Shown: positions 27,532 through 36,479, counted from the stretch's first letter. The stretch is 64,000 bases of DNA from Trebonia sp963843745 (GCA_963843745.1 CAWJLP010000006.1:496001-560000), one strand, 5' to 3'. Program-made: numbers and translations. Notes: a model not told the origin generated them from the letters alone.

Positions 27532-29029
27532 GCATAGTCACTACCGGCAGCCGGCACGCGAGCAGCACGAGCAGCGCCGCCAGCACCGCCGGGGTTATCG
27601 CCGAACGCAGCACCGGCTCCATCCAGCGCAGGCCGGCGGGGATCGTGATGCCCGTGGCCCTGGCGGGCAAGTACCCGAAAGCGAGCACCGTCGTTCGCGC
27701 GAGCAGCAGCCAGTCGAACCCGGAGGCGGGCAGCAGCGCGAGCAGCGCCCATGCCAGCGCGTCGTACCACGGCAGCACGTACGGCCACGCCGCCAGCCAG
27801 GCCACCGCGAACAGGAACGCCCACCCGATGGCCCGCCAGGCGCTTTGTCCCCGATCCGCGCTGTCATAGCGACGGAAATCAGGGACAAAGCGCACCACAA
27901 GCAAGGCGGCCAGCGCCACGGCGCACCAGCGAACCACGTCGTTGGCAACGGGTTCGGCGACGAAGTAACTCAGCACCGCGCGTACCACCCGCCACGGCGA
28001 TCCCACCGACACCAGGGCGCTCGCCCGGGTTGTCTGCCCGATCCCCGCGGAGCCCATCACCAGGAGGTCCGTGACCGCTACAACGCCGAACCCCGCCGCC
28101 AGGCAGGCCGCCGCCAGGCGCTTCCTGGCGACGACCAGGGCGACGGCCAGGCCAATGGCCATCAGCGCCGCCGTGGGTTTCACCGCGAAGCCCAGCCCGA
28201 GCAGCGTGCCGGCGGCCACGCCGCGCAGGGCCCCGGGGGGAACCACGGGCCCGTTCTGGATGACGGGGAAGAGCACCGCGAGACCGCCGATGCTGAACGC
28301 GACGGCCAGCCCGTCGACATGGCTGCCCGCCACCAGCACCTGCAGCAGCAGCGGATTGCAGGTCCACAGCAGCGCCGCCCGCAGCCTGGCGCCCCTCGCG
28401 GCGCGGGCGTCCGGGCCGCGCGCGAGCCGGTACAGCAGCACCCCGGTCACGACGAACGCGGCGGCGCTCACCAGGTCGAGCCCGACCACCGTCAGCCGCG
28501 CGGAGAGCCCGCCCGCCAGCGCCGCGGCGCCGAACACGCCGGTCGCGAGCGTCCCGTACACCGACGGCGTGCCCGCCCAGTCCTGCACCGCCCGCGCGAC
28601 CGGATCGCCGGGCAGCGCCCGCGGCGCGACCAGGTAGGGGTTGTGCCCTGTCACCAGTTCGTGGCCGTAGGCGGCGTAGGAGAGAAAATCCGATGTCCCG
28701 AACGGCCTCGTGGTTCCCACCGCGATCGCCGCTATCGCCCCGGCGAGCAGCACCGACCGCGGGCTGACCGTCCAGCCCGATCGCATCGCGCGCAGCGTGA
28801 GCAGCAGGCCGAGGGCGCCGGCGGCCAGGCTCGCGGCGGCGAGTCCGACCGCGAGGTACGGGCTGAGGCGCAGCTCAAGGCCCCAGGGCAGCCAGCCGGG
28901 AGCGCCGGGCAGCGGCGGCGTCATCAGCGAGGTCCCCGCGGCGCCGACCGCGACCGTGCCCGCGATGCTGGCCGCGATGGCCGCGAGGCCGGCGCGACCC
29001 ACGCGGTCGGCGCGGCCGGGAGCGCTCAC
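27401..29029 (-). CDS. GT-C polyprenol-phosphate-dependent mannosyltransferase-like membrane protein
   Basis: A polytopic protein of up to 542 residues in the GT87/MptA-MptB style. FGTSDFLSYAAYGHELVTGHNPYLVAPRALPGD holds the typical acidic first loop motif (positions about 109-141). LLWTCNPLLLQVLVAGSHVDGLAVAF is the GT-C hallmark NPLLL...HxDG. About 12 membrane helices are visible. The last about 43 residues are polar, unlike the family, and overlap DUF4446. In the next frame a TAG-TGA pair sits at about 27540, just before the DUF4446 start, so a one-base shift near 27540-27595 may have removed the normal stop. It overlaps the GT2 gene by 4 bp. Confidence 0.82.
   Translation of the reverse strand: MSAPGRADRVGRAGLAAIAASIAGTVAVGAAGTSLMTPPLPGAPGWLPWGLELRLSPYLAVGLAAASLAAGALGLLLTLRAMRSGWTVSPRSVLLAGAIAAIAVGTTRPFGTSDFLSYAAYGHELVTGHNPYLVAPRALPGDPVARAVQDWAGTPSVYGTLATGVFGAAALAGGLSARLTVVGLDLVSAAAFVVTGVLLYRLARGPDARAARGARLRAALLWTCNPLLLQVLVAGSHVDGLAVAFSIGGLAVLFPVIQNGPVVPPGALRGVAAGTLLGLGFAVKPTAALMAIGLAVALVVARKRLAAACLAAGFGVVAVTDLLVMGSAGIGQTTRASALVSVGSPWRVVRAVLSYFVAEPVANDVVRWCAVALAALLVVRFVPDFRRYDSADRGQSAWRAIGWAFLFAVAWLAAWPYVLPWYDALAWALLALLPASGFDWLLLARTTVLAFGYLPARATGITIPAGLRWMEPVLRSAITPAVLAALLVLLACRLPVVTMRDGYSSERDSDRDLCGGGAGRRDRHFGRGGRAPAGQPRRARVQ
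27840..27893. repeat. Palindromic element inside the glycosyltransferase gene
   Basis: Arms gcgctttgtccc (27840-27851) and gggacaaagcgc (27882-27893) are perfect 12-bp complements around a 30-bp centre. The inner 46 bp (27844-27889) are the same length as, and about two-thirds identical to, the intergenic element at 36203-36248 when both are read on the minus strand. This points to a dispersed small repeat inserted in frame in the coding sequence. Confidence 0.65.
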
Positions 29030-29718
29030 CGGCGGGTAGCGAGCGCCCAGGCGACGTCGGCGAACTGGCGGGCACGGTGCAGCTGCGCCCGCAGGTCGGT
29101 GCCGGTCGCCCGGTGCGCGAGGTCCACCTCGACCTCGGTGACCCGCAGCCCCTTGCGCTTCAGGTCGATAGTCATCGCGGTTTCGACGCCGAAGCCGCGG
29201 GCCAGCGGCCGCGCGGCGTCAAAGGCCGCCCGGGTCAGGCAGCGCTGGCCGTTCAGCGGCTGGGCGGGTGTCCAGCCGGTCGCACGGCGGATGCCCGCCG
29301 CGGACAGGCCAACGACGAAACCATGGCCGCCCTGCTTGACCCGGCTGGCGAACACCGCGATGGCCAGATCCGCTTCGCCGGCGGCGACCGGCGTGATCAG
29401 CGGGCCCGCCGCGGCGGCCGTCGCACCGAGATCGGCATCGAGGAACAGCAGGGGCCGCCCGACGGCACCCGGTTCGCGCTGGTCAAGGAGGCGCACGGCC
29501 TCCGCGCCCGTCTCCATCGCCGCCGCCTTGCCACGGTTCCGCGCGTGCCGCAGAACCGCGGCGCCCGCCCGCCTGGCGACGTCGCCCGTGCCGTCGCGTG
29601 AGCCGTCGTCGACGACCACGACCACGTCGACGCCGGGAAGCGCGGTCGCGGCCGTGACGGTCGCACCAACCAGGTCCGCCTCGTTGTACGCCGGAATGAC
29701 GACGGCCACCTGTGACAT
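29026..29718 (-). CDS. Family 2 glycosyltransferase
   Basis: A 230-residue cytoplasmic GT-A enzyme. VAVVIPAYNEADLVGATV starts the nucleotide-binding fold, VVVVDDGSRDGTGDVA follows, RNRGKAAAMETG is the GKG-type loop and LLFLDADLGA is the metal-binding DxD. Without a membrane domain, it resembles polyprenyl-phosphate sugar synthases and glucosyl-3-phosphoglycerate synthase. Next to a GT-C mannosyltransferase, it could supply polyprenyl-phosphate mannose; this pairing is inference. Confidence 0.82.
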   Translation of the reverse strand: MSQVAVVIPAYNEADLVGATVTAATALPGVDVVVVVDDGSRDGTGDVARRAGAAVLRHARNRGKAAAMETGAEAVRLLDQREPGAVGRPLLFLDADLGATAAAAGPLITPVAAGEADLAIAVFASRVKQGGHGFVVGLSAAGIRRATGWTPAQPLNGQRCLTRAAFDAARPLARGFGVETAMTIDLKRKGLRVTEVEVDLAHRATGTDLRAQLHRARQFADVAWALATRR

Positions 29719-29756
29719 AGGCCGATCGTAAATGGCCCGCGGGCGTTACGGGGTTA

Positions 29757-30098
29757 TTACTGGCCGGGAAGAGTCACCGGCGCGGGGACGATGGTGAACA
29801 CCGAGTCGAGGGCGGTGACCTGAAGGATCTTCATGACGGCCGGACGCGGCGCGGCGAGTTCGAGCTCACCGCCACGCTCCCTGACCTGCCGCAAGCAGGA
29901 CAGCAAGATGTTCATGCCGGTGGAATCGCAAAATTCCACGCCGGACATGTCCACGACGATCCTCGATGCCGGAGCGGCGTTGGCGATGACTTCGGCGAGC
30001 TCGCTTTGTAGCCGCGGAGCGGTATAAAGGTCGATTTCCCCGGTTGCGATCACGATTGCGTGATCTCCCTGAGACCGACTTGAGACATTAAGCTCCAC
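29757..30098 (-). CDS. STAS-domain anti-sigma factor antagonist (RsbV-like)
   Basis: About 113 residues from GTG 30098. VIATGEIDLYTAPRLQSEL and IVVDMSGVEFCDSTGMNILL form the STAS core, with the phosphorylatable serine in the DSTG motif. In partner switching, the unphosphorylated form binds an anti-sigma kinase and frees a sigma factor. An HATPase kinase-like gene lies upstream in the same direction. Longer starts (30161, 30251) are possible but would add unrelated sequence. Confidence 0.85.
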   Translation of the reverse strand: MELNVSSRSQGDHAIVIATGEIDLYTAPRLQSELAEVIANAAPASRIVVDMSGVEFCDSTGMNILLSCLRQVRERGGELELAAPRPAVMKILQVTALDSVFTIVPAPVTLPGQ

Positions 30099-30181
30099 GG
30101 CTGGAACCCTACCGCCACTGCCTGCCGGAAAGCTAGCCTCAGGCGGCGCGATCCCGCTCATCAGGCTCGTACGAGACGTGC

Positions 30182-30637
30182 CTACGCATCCCGTGACGAG
30201 GCAGTTACCAAACCGGTCTTGCTGCCGTACCGTATCGGCAGTTCGGCCCACACGGTCGTCTCCGGCTCCCCGTCGTCCTCCTGCGCGCGCACTCCCCAGT
30301 GCAACGAGAGGCGGGCCACGATGCCTAGCCCGCGCCCGCCGATCGCCCAGTTCGTCGGCTCATTTACCGCCGGCGTCGTCGGGCCGCCCCCGTCGCTGAC
30401 CTCGACCTCCACGCTGTCCTGCAGCAGCTTCCACGAGACTTTGACAACGCATCCCGGAAGGGGACTAGCGTGCCTTAGGGCATTGCTGATAAGTTCACTA
30501 ATCACTAGCCCGGCGTCACAAGCCGTAGCCTCGTAAACGCCCGCTTCGGTGAGGTCACCAATCAGGCGTCGGCGTGCGACGCCGACGCTAGAGGCTGTAA
30601 ACGGGAGCAGTAGCGCGCTCGACGTAGCCACCTCCAT
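30182..30637 (-). CDS. Anti-sigma factor / HATPase-domain serine kinase (RsbW-like)
   Basis: A 151-residue single-domain GHKL ATPase. The N-box is GLVISELISNALRHASP, the G1 box VEVEVSDGGGP and the G2 region IGGRGLGIVARLS. Actinobacteria have many such proteins that bind sigma-B-like factors or STAS antagonists. It lies 83 bp upstream of the STAS gene in the same direction and makes a plausible pair. The target sigma factor is not in the window. Confidence 0.84.
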   Translation of the reverse strand: MEVATSSALLLPFTASSVGVARRRLIGDLTEAGVYEATACDAGLVISELISNALRHASPLPGCVVKVSWKLLQDSVEVEVSDGGGPTTPAVNEPTNWAIGGRGLGIVARLSLHWGVRAQEDDGEPETTVWAELPIRYGSKTGLVTASSRDA

Positions 30638-30841
30638 AAGTCACCCCGCCCCGTCCGCGGAATTGAACGAACCTGGCATGAGCGGCATGCCCGTTGAGAA
30701 CGCCGTGAAACCGTGAACATCATATTTCGCGGGTGTTATCCGGCTATTTGTCCGCACCGTGTTGGCACGAACGGCGCCGTGGACGAGGTAACGTCTGGGT
30801 CGTGACGTTCGCCCATCGCGCCGGACTAGCCGGGGGAGACC

Positions 30842-31624
30842 ATGGCTGACCCGACCGTAGTCGTCGATGACCTGCACGTGGTGTACCGCGTGTACGGGGC
30901 CGGCGGCAACAAGGGGACCGCGGCCACGTCGCTGATGCGACTGATGAGGCGGCAGAAGCGCGCGTCCATCCGCGAGGTGCACGCGATCCGCGGCATCTCC
31001 TTCGTGGTCAACCACGGCGACGTGATGGGCATCATCGGCCGGAACGGCTCAGGGAAGTCCACGCTGCTGCGGGCGATCGCGGGACTGCTGCCCGCCGAGC
31101 AGGGCGCCGTCTACACGACCGGCCAGGCCGCGCTGCTCGGCGTGAACGCCGCGCTGCTCGACGACCTCACCGGTGAGCGGAACGTGGTCCTCGGCTGCCT
31201 CGCGATGGGCATGCCGCCCGCGGAAGTGAAGGCGAGATACGACCAGATCGTGGACTTCTCCGGGGTGGGCAGGTTCATCGACCTGCCGATGCGCGCCTAC
31301 TCAACCGGCATGGCGCAGCGCCTCAGGTTCGCCATCGCATCCGCCAAGAGCCACGAGATCCTGATGATCGACGAGGCGCTCGCCACCGGCGACGCCTCGT
31401 TCCGGACGAAGAGCCACAACCGGATCAAGGAACTGCGGGACGAGGCCGGCACCGTGTTCCTTGTCGCGCACAACCTCGGTGAGATCGAGCAGAGCTGCAA
31501 CCGCGTGATCTGGATGGAGGCGGGCCAGATCATGCGGGATAGCGACGACGTGCCCGGTGTGATCGACGAATACCTGGCCGCTACCGGAGGCGAACCGCGG
31601 CACCGGGAGCAAGCCCGCCTCTGA
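30842..31624 (+). CDS. ABC transporter ATP-binding protein, polysaccharide-export type (TagH-like)
   Basis: A 260-residue nucleotide-binding subunit. Walker A is GIIGRNGSGKSTLLRAIAG, the signature is YSTGMAQRLRFAIAS, Walker B is ILMIDEALATGDASF and the H-loop is FLVAHNLGEI. The ALLGVNAALLDDLTGERN segment and the long N-terminal loop before Walker A are typical of O-antigen/teichoic-acid exporters. ATG 30842 follows GGGGGAG. No TagG-like permease is adjacent on either side, so the partner must be encoded elsewhere. Confidence 0.88.
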   Translation: MADPTVVVDDLHVVYRVYGAGGNKGTAATSLMRLMRRQKRASIREVHAIRGISFVVNHGDVMGIIGRNGSGKSTLLRAIAGLLPAEQGAVYTTGQAALLGVNAALLDDLTGERNVVLGCLAMGMPPAEVKARYDQIVDFSGVGRFIDLPMRAYSTGMAQRLRFAIASAKSHEILMIDEALATGDASFRTKSHNRIKELRDEAGTVFLVAHNLGEIEQSCNRVIWMEAGQIMRDSDDVPGVIDEYLAATGGEPRHREQARL

Positions 31625-31657
31625 CGGGGATCCCCTCCCGGCGACGGCGACGCCGGC

Positions 31658-31963
31658 TCAATCGCGAACGAGCTTCAGTGCCAGGCTGGGCACGACAAAG
31701 GATGCGAGAAAGATCGGCAAGGGCCTCTTCCCCGTGCATCGGAAGGCGACGATCTCTTCCTCGGCGGCGTCGAAGGTCTGAGTGCTGCTCGAGTTTCGTC
31801 CATTGCGAACCTGCAGGGTGTGACGTCCAGGCTCTACCGGTATCTCGATCGTCTGGTTCATCTCGACCGACCCGGCCCGCTGACTGTCGAGCACGACATC
31901 GTACGGGCCACGACGGACCTCCGCCCCGATGGCCTTATGCGTCAACTTCAGCGTCGCCGACAT
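31658..31963 (-). CDS. Small hypothetical protein, beta-rich with hydrophobic C-terminus
   Basis: A 101-residue protein. ATG 31963 is preceded by AGAGGAGA at good spacing. The sequence pattern (VVLDSQRAGSVEMNQTIEIP followed by VEPGRHTLQVRNGRNSSS) looks like a PEGA-like beta sandwich, and the end (LPIFLASFVVPSLALKLVRD) could be a membrane segment. I recognise no named family with confidence. It starts 29 bp inside the 3' end of the sensor kinase gene, so the two are coupled. Confidence 0.65.
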   Translation of the reverse strand: MSATLKLTHKAIGAEVRRGPYDVVLDSQRAGSVEMNQTIEIPVEPGRHTLQVRNGRNSSSTQTFDAAEEEIVAFRCTGKRPLPIFLASFVVPSLALKLVRD

Positions 31964-33848
31964 TTGTTGATCTCCTCTTGCGGGCGCAGCGCAGGGTCAG
32001 GCGCATGGTCGTGCCGCCCTCAGGGCGGGATTCCGCCACCACGGTCCCGTCTTGGGCCACCGCCAGGCGGCGGACGATGTAGAGGCCTATGCCTACACCG
32101 CCGAACCTTCTCCGGTCGCCGGTCTCGCCTTGGTAGAAGCGCTCGAAGATGCGCTCGGAGTCGGCTGGGGGGATGCCGATGCCCTCGTCTTCGACGTCGA
32201 CCTCGATCATCTCGGCGGCCCGCCTGGCGCGGACCGTGACCATTCCTCCTGAGGGGGAGTACTTGACGGCGTTTTCCAGGAGCTGGCCGACGATTATGTC
32301 GGTGGCCATTGAGTCGCCGTTGGCTTGGGGGAGGTCGGCGGGGATGTCCGCTACGACTTCGTGCTTGTCCGAGAGGGCGTCGAACGAGATGACCGCCGCG
32401 CGGAGCAGGGCGGCCAGGTCGAAGGGGCCGTTGTCGACCGGCAGCTGATCGGCGCCCGCCCGGGCGCCGAGGAGGAGCTGCTCGACCAGGCGGCCAAGGG
32501 AGCCCGCGCGCTCCGCGATCGTCCGGACCGCGAACCGGCGGTCGGCGTCGGATAGCTGATCCCAGCGGCTGGCCAGCGTCGAGGCGAACCCCTGGACCAC
32601 CGTGATGGGCGTGCGCAGTTCGTGGCTCGTGGTGGCGAGGAACAGGTCCTTGGCTTCCTCGAGCTCCTTCGCGGCGGTGACGTCACGGAAGTCGACCACA
32701 CGCTCGCCACCGTCGCCGAACGCCGTGCACAGCACGTCGAGCCACCGCCCGCTCGTCAGCTTGTGCGTACGCCGCTCACCAGGCTCGGGCAGCGGGAACG
32801 GCGGCGGCGCGCCCATTACCTCGCTGGCCGTCATGCCAGTGATCCGGTGCGCCGCCGGGTTCCACTGCTTCACGTTCCCCTGCTCATCAAGCACCGCGAT
32901 GCCGTCCGCGCTGCCGTCGATGACCGCGCGCTCGTGTGCCCGCTGCCGCACGACCTCTTCGAACGCCATCGCGTTGGTCAGCGCCACCCCGGCGTGACCG
33001 GCGAGCAGCTCGAGCAGTTCGAGTTCGACGTGGCTGAGGGTGCGCCTGCTGTAGAGGGCGTAGAGCGCCCCGTACGGCCGCCCGCCCACGTGAGACAGGC
33101 TCAGCGCAATGGTGTGCAGCCCGGGCAGCGCCGACCAGATCAGGTCGTCGAACTGGCCGGACTCGCCGGTCGCCATCATCACGGTCTTGCCCGACTTGAG
33201 GAGTTCGCCGACCAGGCTGTTCGACAGCGACGCGACGCGCCCGCGCAGCCTGGCGGGCAGGCCCGCGGTGGATACCAGCCGCAGCCGGTCGTCCTCGATG
33301 AGCACGAACCCGCCGGCGTCGGCGCCGGTCAGCTCCCGCAGGCTGGCCGCGATCCTGTCGAGCACCGACTCCAGGTCGCGCTGCGCGTTCATGTCCGCGA
33401 CCACATCACCGAGACGGCGCACCACCCGCGCTCGCTCGGCCATGTAGTGCCTGGCCACGTCGTCCTCGCCGGTCTGGTGGCAGATGTTCACCCAGCCGAT
33501 GACGCCGCCGCTGCTGTCGGTCAGCGCGCTGGTGTCGATGCGCACGTCGAGCACGGTGCCGTCCTTGCAGATCCGCCTGGTGGCGAAGGAGATCTGGCCG
33601 CCGCCGCGGACCCGCTCGAGCACCGCGTTATGCTCGGCGCTCAGCTCTTCTGGAATGATCGGCGGCTCCAGGCCGACGACCTCGGTGGCGCTCCAGCCGA
33701 ACATCCGTTCCGCCGCGGGGTTCCACAGCAGGACGGTGCGATCGGTCCCGAAGGCCACGATCGCGTCGGCGGCGCTCTCGATCACCGCGCGCGCTGTCGC
33801 GTCCACCCGGTCCCGCGGGGCCGCCATCCCCGCATGTTCTGCCACCAC
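31935..33848 (-). CDS. Soluble PAS-GAF-PAS sensor histidine kinase
   Basis: A 637-residue kinase without a clear membrane segment. PAS 1 is at about 15-125 (LLWNPAAERMFGWSATEVVG), GAF at about 150-295 and PAS 2 at about 305-395 (VKQWNPAAHRITGMTASEV). HisKA has H409 in LATTSHELRTPITV, and HATPase follows at about 490-620 (QLLENAVKYSP, VDVEDEGIGIP, GGVGIGLYIV). It probably senses an intracellular signal. No response regulator is adjacent. The start could also be ATG 33827. Confidence 0.88.
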   Translation of the reverse strand: MVAEHAGMAAPRDRVDATARAVIESAADAIVAFGTDRTVLLWNPAAERMFGWSATEVVGLEPPIIPEELSAEHNAVLERVRGGGQISFATRRICKDGTVLDVRIDTSALTDSSGGVIGWVNICHQTGEDDVARHYMAERARVVRRLGDVVADMNAQRDLESVLDRIAASLRELTGADAGGFVLIEDDRLRLVSTAGLPARLRGRVASLSNSLVGELLKSGKTVMMATGESGQFDDLIWSALPGLHTIALSLSHVGGRPYGALYALYSRRTLSHVELELLELLAGHAGVALTNAMAFEEVVRQRAHERAVIDGSADGIAVLDEQGNVKQWNPAAHRITGMTASEVMGAPPPFPLPEPGERRTHKLTSGRWLDVLCTAFGDGGERVVDFRDVTAAKELEEAKDLFLATTSHELRTPITVVQGFASTLASRWDQLSDADRRFAVRTIAERAGSLGRLVEQLLLGARAGADQLPVDNGPFDLAALLRAAVISFDALSDKHEVVADIPADLPQANGDSMATDIIVGQLLENAVKYSPSGGMVTVRARRAAEMIEVDVEDEGIGIPPADSERIFERFYQGETGDRRRFGGVGIGLYIVRRLAVAQDGTVVAESRPEGGTTMRLTLRCARKRRSTNVGDAEVDA

Positions 33849-34083
33849 GTCTTCATCGTGCCACCTGGAAGGACCCGGGACAGCGAAAGGGCGTTACTTC
33901 CGCCGCTGGGTGCTTCCGCGATGGCCGCCAGGGCGCCTATAGTGCTGGCTGTCCGGCACGCCCGGACGCGAATAACCCGGCGCAGGCTGGGCATTGCACG
34001 CATATGTATGTTCCGCTTAACCGGCGGGTAGGTTACTTGCTATAACAAAACTATTGACCCCGTGTGGCCGCTAGGACGCGCAA

Positions 34084-34674
34084 ATGGACCAGGCTGAGCC
34101 TTACCCGGATAAGGGCCCGCCTGAGCAGCGCGGCGCTGATCAGCGCGGCGCTGGGCAGCAAGGCCCGCTTCAGCGGCAGCGCCGGCCAGAACGGCGCCGC
34201 CACCGGGAGTCCGTGCGCCCTGATGAGTTCCTGCCCTGCCAGCCGCGCCCGATCAGCCTGGCCCATCCCGTTATCGCCGGCTACGACGGCTCCGCGTCCG
34301 CGCGCAACGCCCTCGCGTACGCCGCCGGGCTGGCCCGGCGGCTCGACCGGCCGCTGCTCATGGTCTACGTGACGTCGCCCGGCCTCTACTGCGAGCCGCT
34401 GACCGGCCAGGTGGTCGGGCTGCCGAGGGATAACGACGCGCTGGAGCGCTGGCTGCTCACCGAGCTGGACCAGGTCGCCGACCCGAGCCAGCTCGAGGTG
34501 CACGTGCGAACCCGGCGCGGCAGCCCCGCCCGGGAGCTGGGCGCGATGGCGGCGGAGTTCAGCGCCGACGCCCTGGTGATCGGCGCGCCCAGGCACTTCT
34601 GGCACCACCTCGCCGGCTCGGTCCCCGGCTGGCTAGCCCGGCACGCGAGCTGCCCGGTCATCGTGGTCCCGTGA
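34084..34674 (+). CDS. Universal stress protein (UspA family)
   Basis: The Usp domain begins at HPVIAGYDGSASARNALAYA and ends VIGAPRHFWHHLAGSVPGWL...CPVIVVP. The ATP-binding pattern of UspA (G-x2-G-x9-G-S) is only partly kept: GAPRHFWHHLAGS has one Gly where two are usual, so nucleotide binding is uncertain. From ATG 34084 there is a 60-residue Gln/Arg/Pro-rich leader. GTG 34213 with GGGAG upstream would give a more usual 153-residue protein and may be the real start. The stop overlaps a GTG of the next frame, so the monooxygenase is probably co-transcribed. Confidence 0.78.
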   Translation: MDQAEPYPDKGPPEQRGADQRGAGQQGPLQRQRRPERRRHRESVRPDEFLPCQPRPISLAHPVIAGYDGSASARNALAYAAGLARRLDRPLLMVYVTSPGLYCEPLTGQVVGLPRDNDALERWLLTELDQVADPSQLEVHVRTRRGSPARELGAMAAEFSADALVIGAPRHFWHHLAGSVPGWLARHASCPVIVVP

Positions 34675-34691
34675 GGCCGAGGGTCCCTCAG

Positions 34692-36146
34692 ATGCGGCAC
34701 AAGATCGTCATCATCGGGTCCGGGTTCGGCGGCATCGGGATGGGCATCGGCCTGCGGAAGGCGGGCTTCGACGACTTCGTAATCCTGGAGAAGGCCGCGG
34801 AACTGGGCGGGACCTGGCGGGACAACCGGTACCCGGGCTGCGCGTGCGACGTGCCGTCACCGCTCTACTCGTTCTCGTACGAGCTGAACCCGGACTGGAC
34901 CCGGCTGTTCGCGCCGCAGCAGGAGATCTGGGACTACCTGCGCGGGTGCGCCGCCAAATACGGGATCGAGGAGCACATCAGGTACGGCAGCCGGGTCGAG
35001 TCGGTGGCATGGGACGAAGCCGACCGGCTGTGGACCGTGCGCACCGCGGACGGTGAGCGATACCGCGCCCACGCGGTGGTCTCCGGCGCGGGTGCGCTGC
35101 ACATCCCGTCGTATCCGGAGATCCCTGGCATCGACTCGTTCGCCGGCGAGTCCTTCCACTCGTCGTCCTGGGATCCCGCCGCCAGCCTGGCAGGGAAGCG
35201 GGTCGCCGTCATCGGCACTGGCGCCTCCGCCATCCAGTTCGTCCCCGCCGTCGCCAGCCAGGCCGCGCACCTGACCGTGTTCCAGCGCACGCCGCCGTGG
35301 ATCCACCCGCGGCCGGACGCCGCGATGCCGCCGCGAACGCGGGCGGCGCTGCGCGCCGTGCCAGGTGCCGCACGCGCGCTGCGGTACGCCGTCTACTGGG
35401 GGCTGGAAAGCCGCGCCGTCGGTTTCGCGGTCGACCCCAGGCTGATGGCGCCGCTGGAGGCGATGGCGCGCAAGCACCTTGAGCGGCAGGTGCCCGATCC
35501 GGGGCTGCGAGCGCGGCTGACCCCGGACTACACGATCGGGTGCAAGCGGATCCTGCTGTCCTCTGACTACTATCCGGCGCTGCAACAGCCGAATGTGGAG
35601 CTCGTCACCGACCGCATCACGGCGATCACCTCGTCCGGCGTCGTGACGGCGGACGGGACGCTGCATGAGACCGATGTGCTCGTCTTCGGCACGGGATTCC
35701 GTGTCGTCGACGCGGCCGCCGAGCTGAACGTGGCCGGGCGGGATGGCGTCAAGCTCAAGGACGCGTGGGCATCGGGTGTCGAGGCCTTCCGCGGGATCAC
35801 CGTCCCCGGCTTCCCGAACTTCTTCATGCTCCTGGGCCCGAACACGGGCCTCGGCCATACCTCGGTCGTGTTCATGATCGAGGCCCAGGTTCAGCACGTG
35901 CTGAGCTGCCTGCGCGTCCTGTCCAGGGCGAAAGCGAGCACGATCGATGCCAGGGCGCCCGCGACGCGCAGGTACAACGACGCCCTGCAGCACAGGCTGC
36001 GCCGCGCGGTGTGGAGCGCGGGCGGCTGCCGCAGCTGGTACCTCGACGACGCGGGCGTGAACCGCGCCATCTGGCCGGGATTTTCCTTTGAGTACTGGGC
36101 ACGCACCCGCCGCGCCCGCCGCCGCGACTACGAGCTTGACGGTTAG
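34692..36146 (+). CDS. Baeyer-Villiger-type flavin monooxygenase
   Basis: A 484-residue FAD/NADPH enzyme. The first Rossmann motif is IVIIGSGFGGIGMGIGLRKA, ELGGTWRDNRYPGCACDVPS follows, the BVMO fingerprint is FAGESFHSSSWDP, the second dinucleotide motif is VAVIGTGASAIQFVP and DVLVFGTGF is near the C-terminal third. Such enzymes convert ketones to esters with oxygen. ATG 34692 has GAGGG 8 nt upstream; GTG 34671, overlapping the Usp stop, is the alternative. The substrate is unknown; steroid or terpenoid ketones are common for relatives. Confidence 0.88.
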   Translation: MRHKIVIIGSGFGGIGMGIGLRKAGFDDFVILEKAAELGGTWRDNRYPGCACDVPSPLYSFSYELNPDWTRLFAPQQEIWDYLRGCAAKYGIEEHIRYGSRVESVAWDEADRLWTVRTADGERYRAHAVVSGAGALHIPSYPEIPGIDSFAGESFHSSSWDPAASLAGKRVAVIGTGASAIQFVPAVASQAAHLTVFQRTPPWIHPRPDAAMPPRTRAALRAVPGAARALRYAVYWGLESRAVGFAVDPRLMAPLEAMARKHLERQVPDPGLRARLTPDYTIGCKRILLSSDYYPALQQPNVELVTDRITAITSSGVVTADGTLHETDVLVFGTGFRVVDAAAELNVAGRDGVKLKDAWASGVEAFRGITVPGFPNFFMLLGPNTGLGHTSVVFMIEAQVQHVLSCLRVLSRAKASTIDARAPATRRYNDALQHRLRRAVWSAGGCRSWYLDDAGVNRAIWPGFSFEYWARTRRARRRDYELDG

Positions 36147-36202
36147 CGAGCGCCTCACTCCGTGAGTCTGGCCTGGTCTCCCCAGGCAGCTGACTGCCGC
36201 GA

Positions 36203-36248
36203 TCTGTCCCTGTCTTCTGTCGTCAGAGCAACAGAAACCGGGGACAAA
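36203..36248. repeat. 46-bp imperfect palindromic repeat, second copy
   Basis: The left arm begins tctgtccctgtcttctgt and the right arm ends acagaaaccggggacaaa. On the minus strand it starts tttgtcccc, like the copy inside the glycosyltransferase gene (27844-27889). Both are exactly 46 bp, share about 31 positions, and differ mostly outside the outer arms. Confidence 0.6.
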
Positions 36249-36348
36249 CCGACTGTGCCCTAGGTATGCAGCCTCGAGCGAGCCCGAAGCCGCCGAAGGC
36301 GGCTCCCCGTCAGTCACATCACTCACTTGCGCGGACTTTGCGCACGAA

Positions 36349-36390
36349 ATGACCACTTCGGGCATGGAGTGACCGGTCACAAGTGGTCAT
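36349..36390. repeat. Nested perfect palindromes
   Basis: Outer arms atgaccactt (36349-36358) and aagtggtcat (36381-36390) are perfect complements. They enclose the perfect 12-bp palindrome gtgaccggtcac (36369-36380). Such symmetry fits an operator for a dimeric regulator or a cruciform-forming site. No regulator gene is adjacent. Confidence 0.6.
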
Positions 36391-36479
36391 ATCCCGTACA
36401 AAGTGAGGCTAGGTATCCGGGTCGGTGAAAGCCGTGAGGGCCGCGGGGCCGGTGGGGTTTGGACCCCGGGAAGACAGAG

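Noticed and set aside
27215..29731. An 838-codon plus-strand open frame
   Set aside because: It lies antisense to pheA-region genes and two glycosyltransferases with clear family motifs; its own translation is low-complexity.
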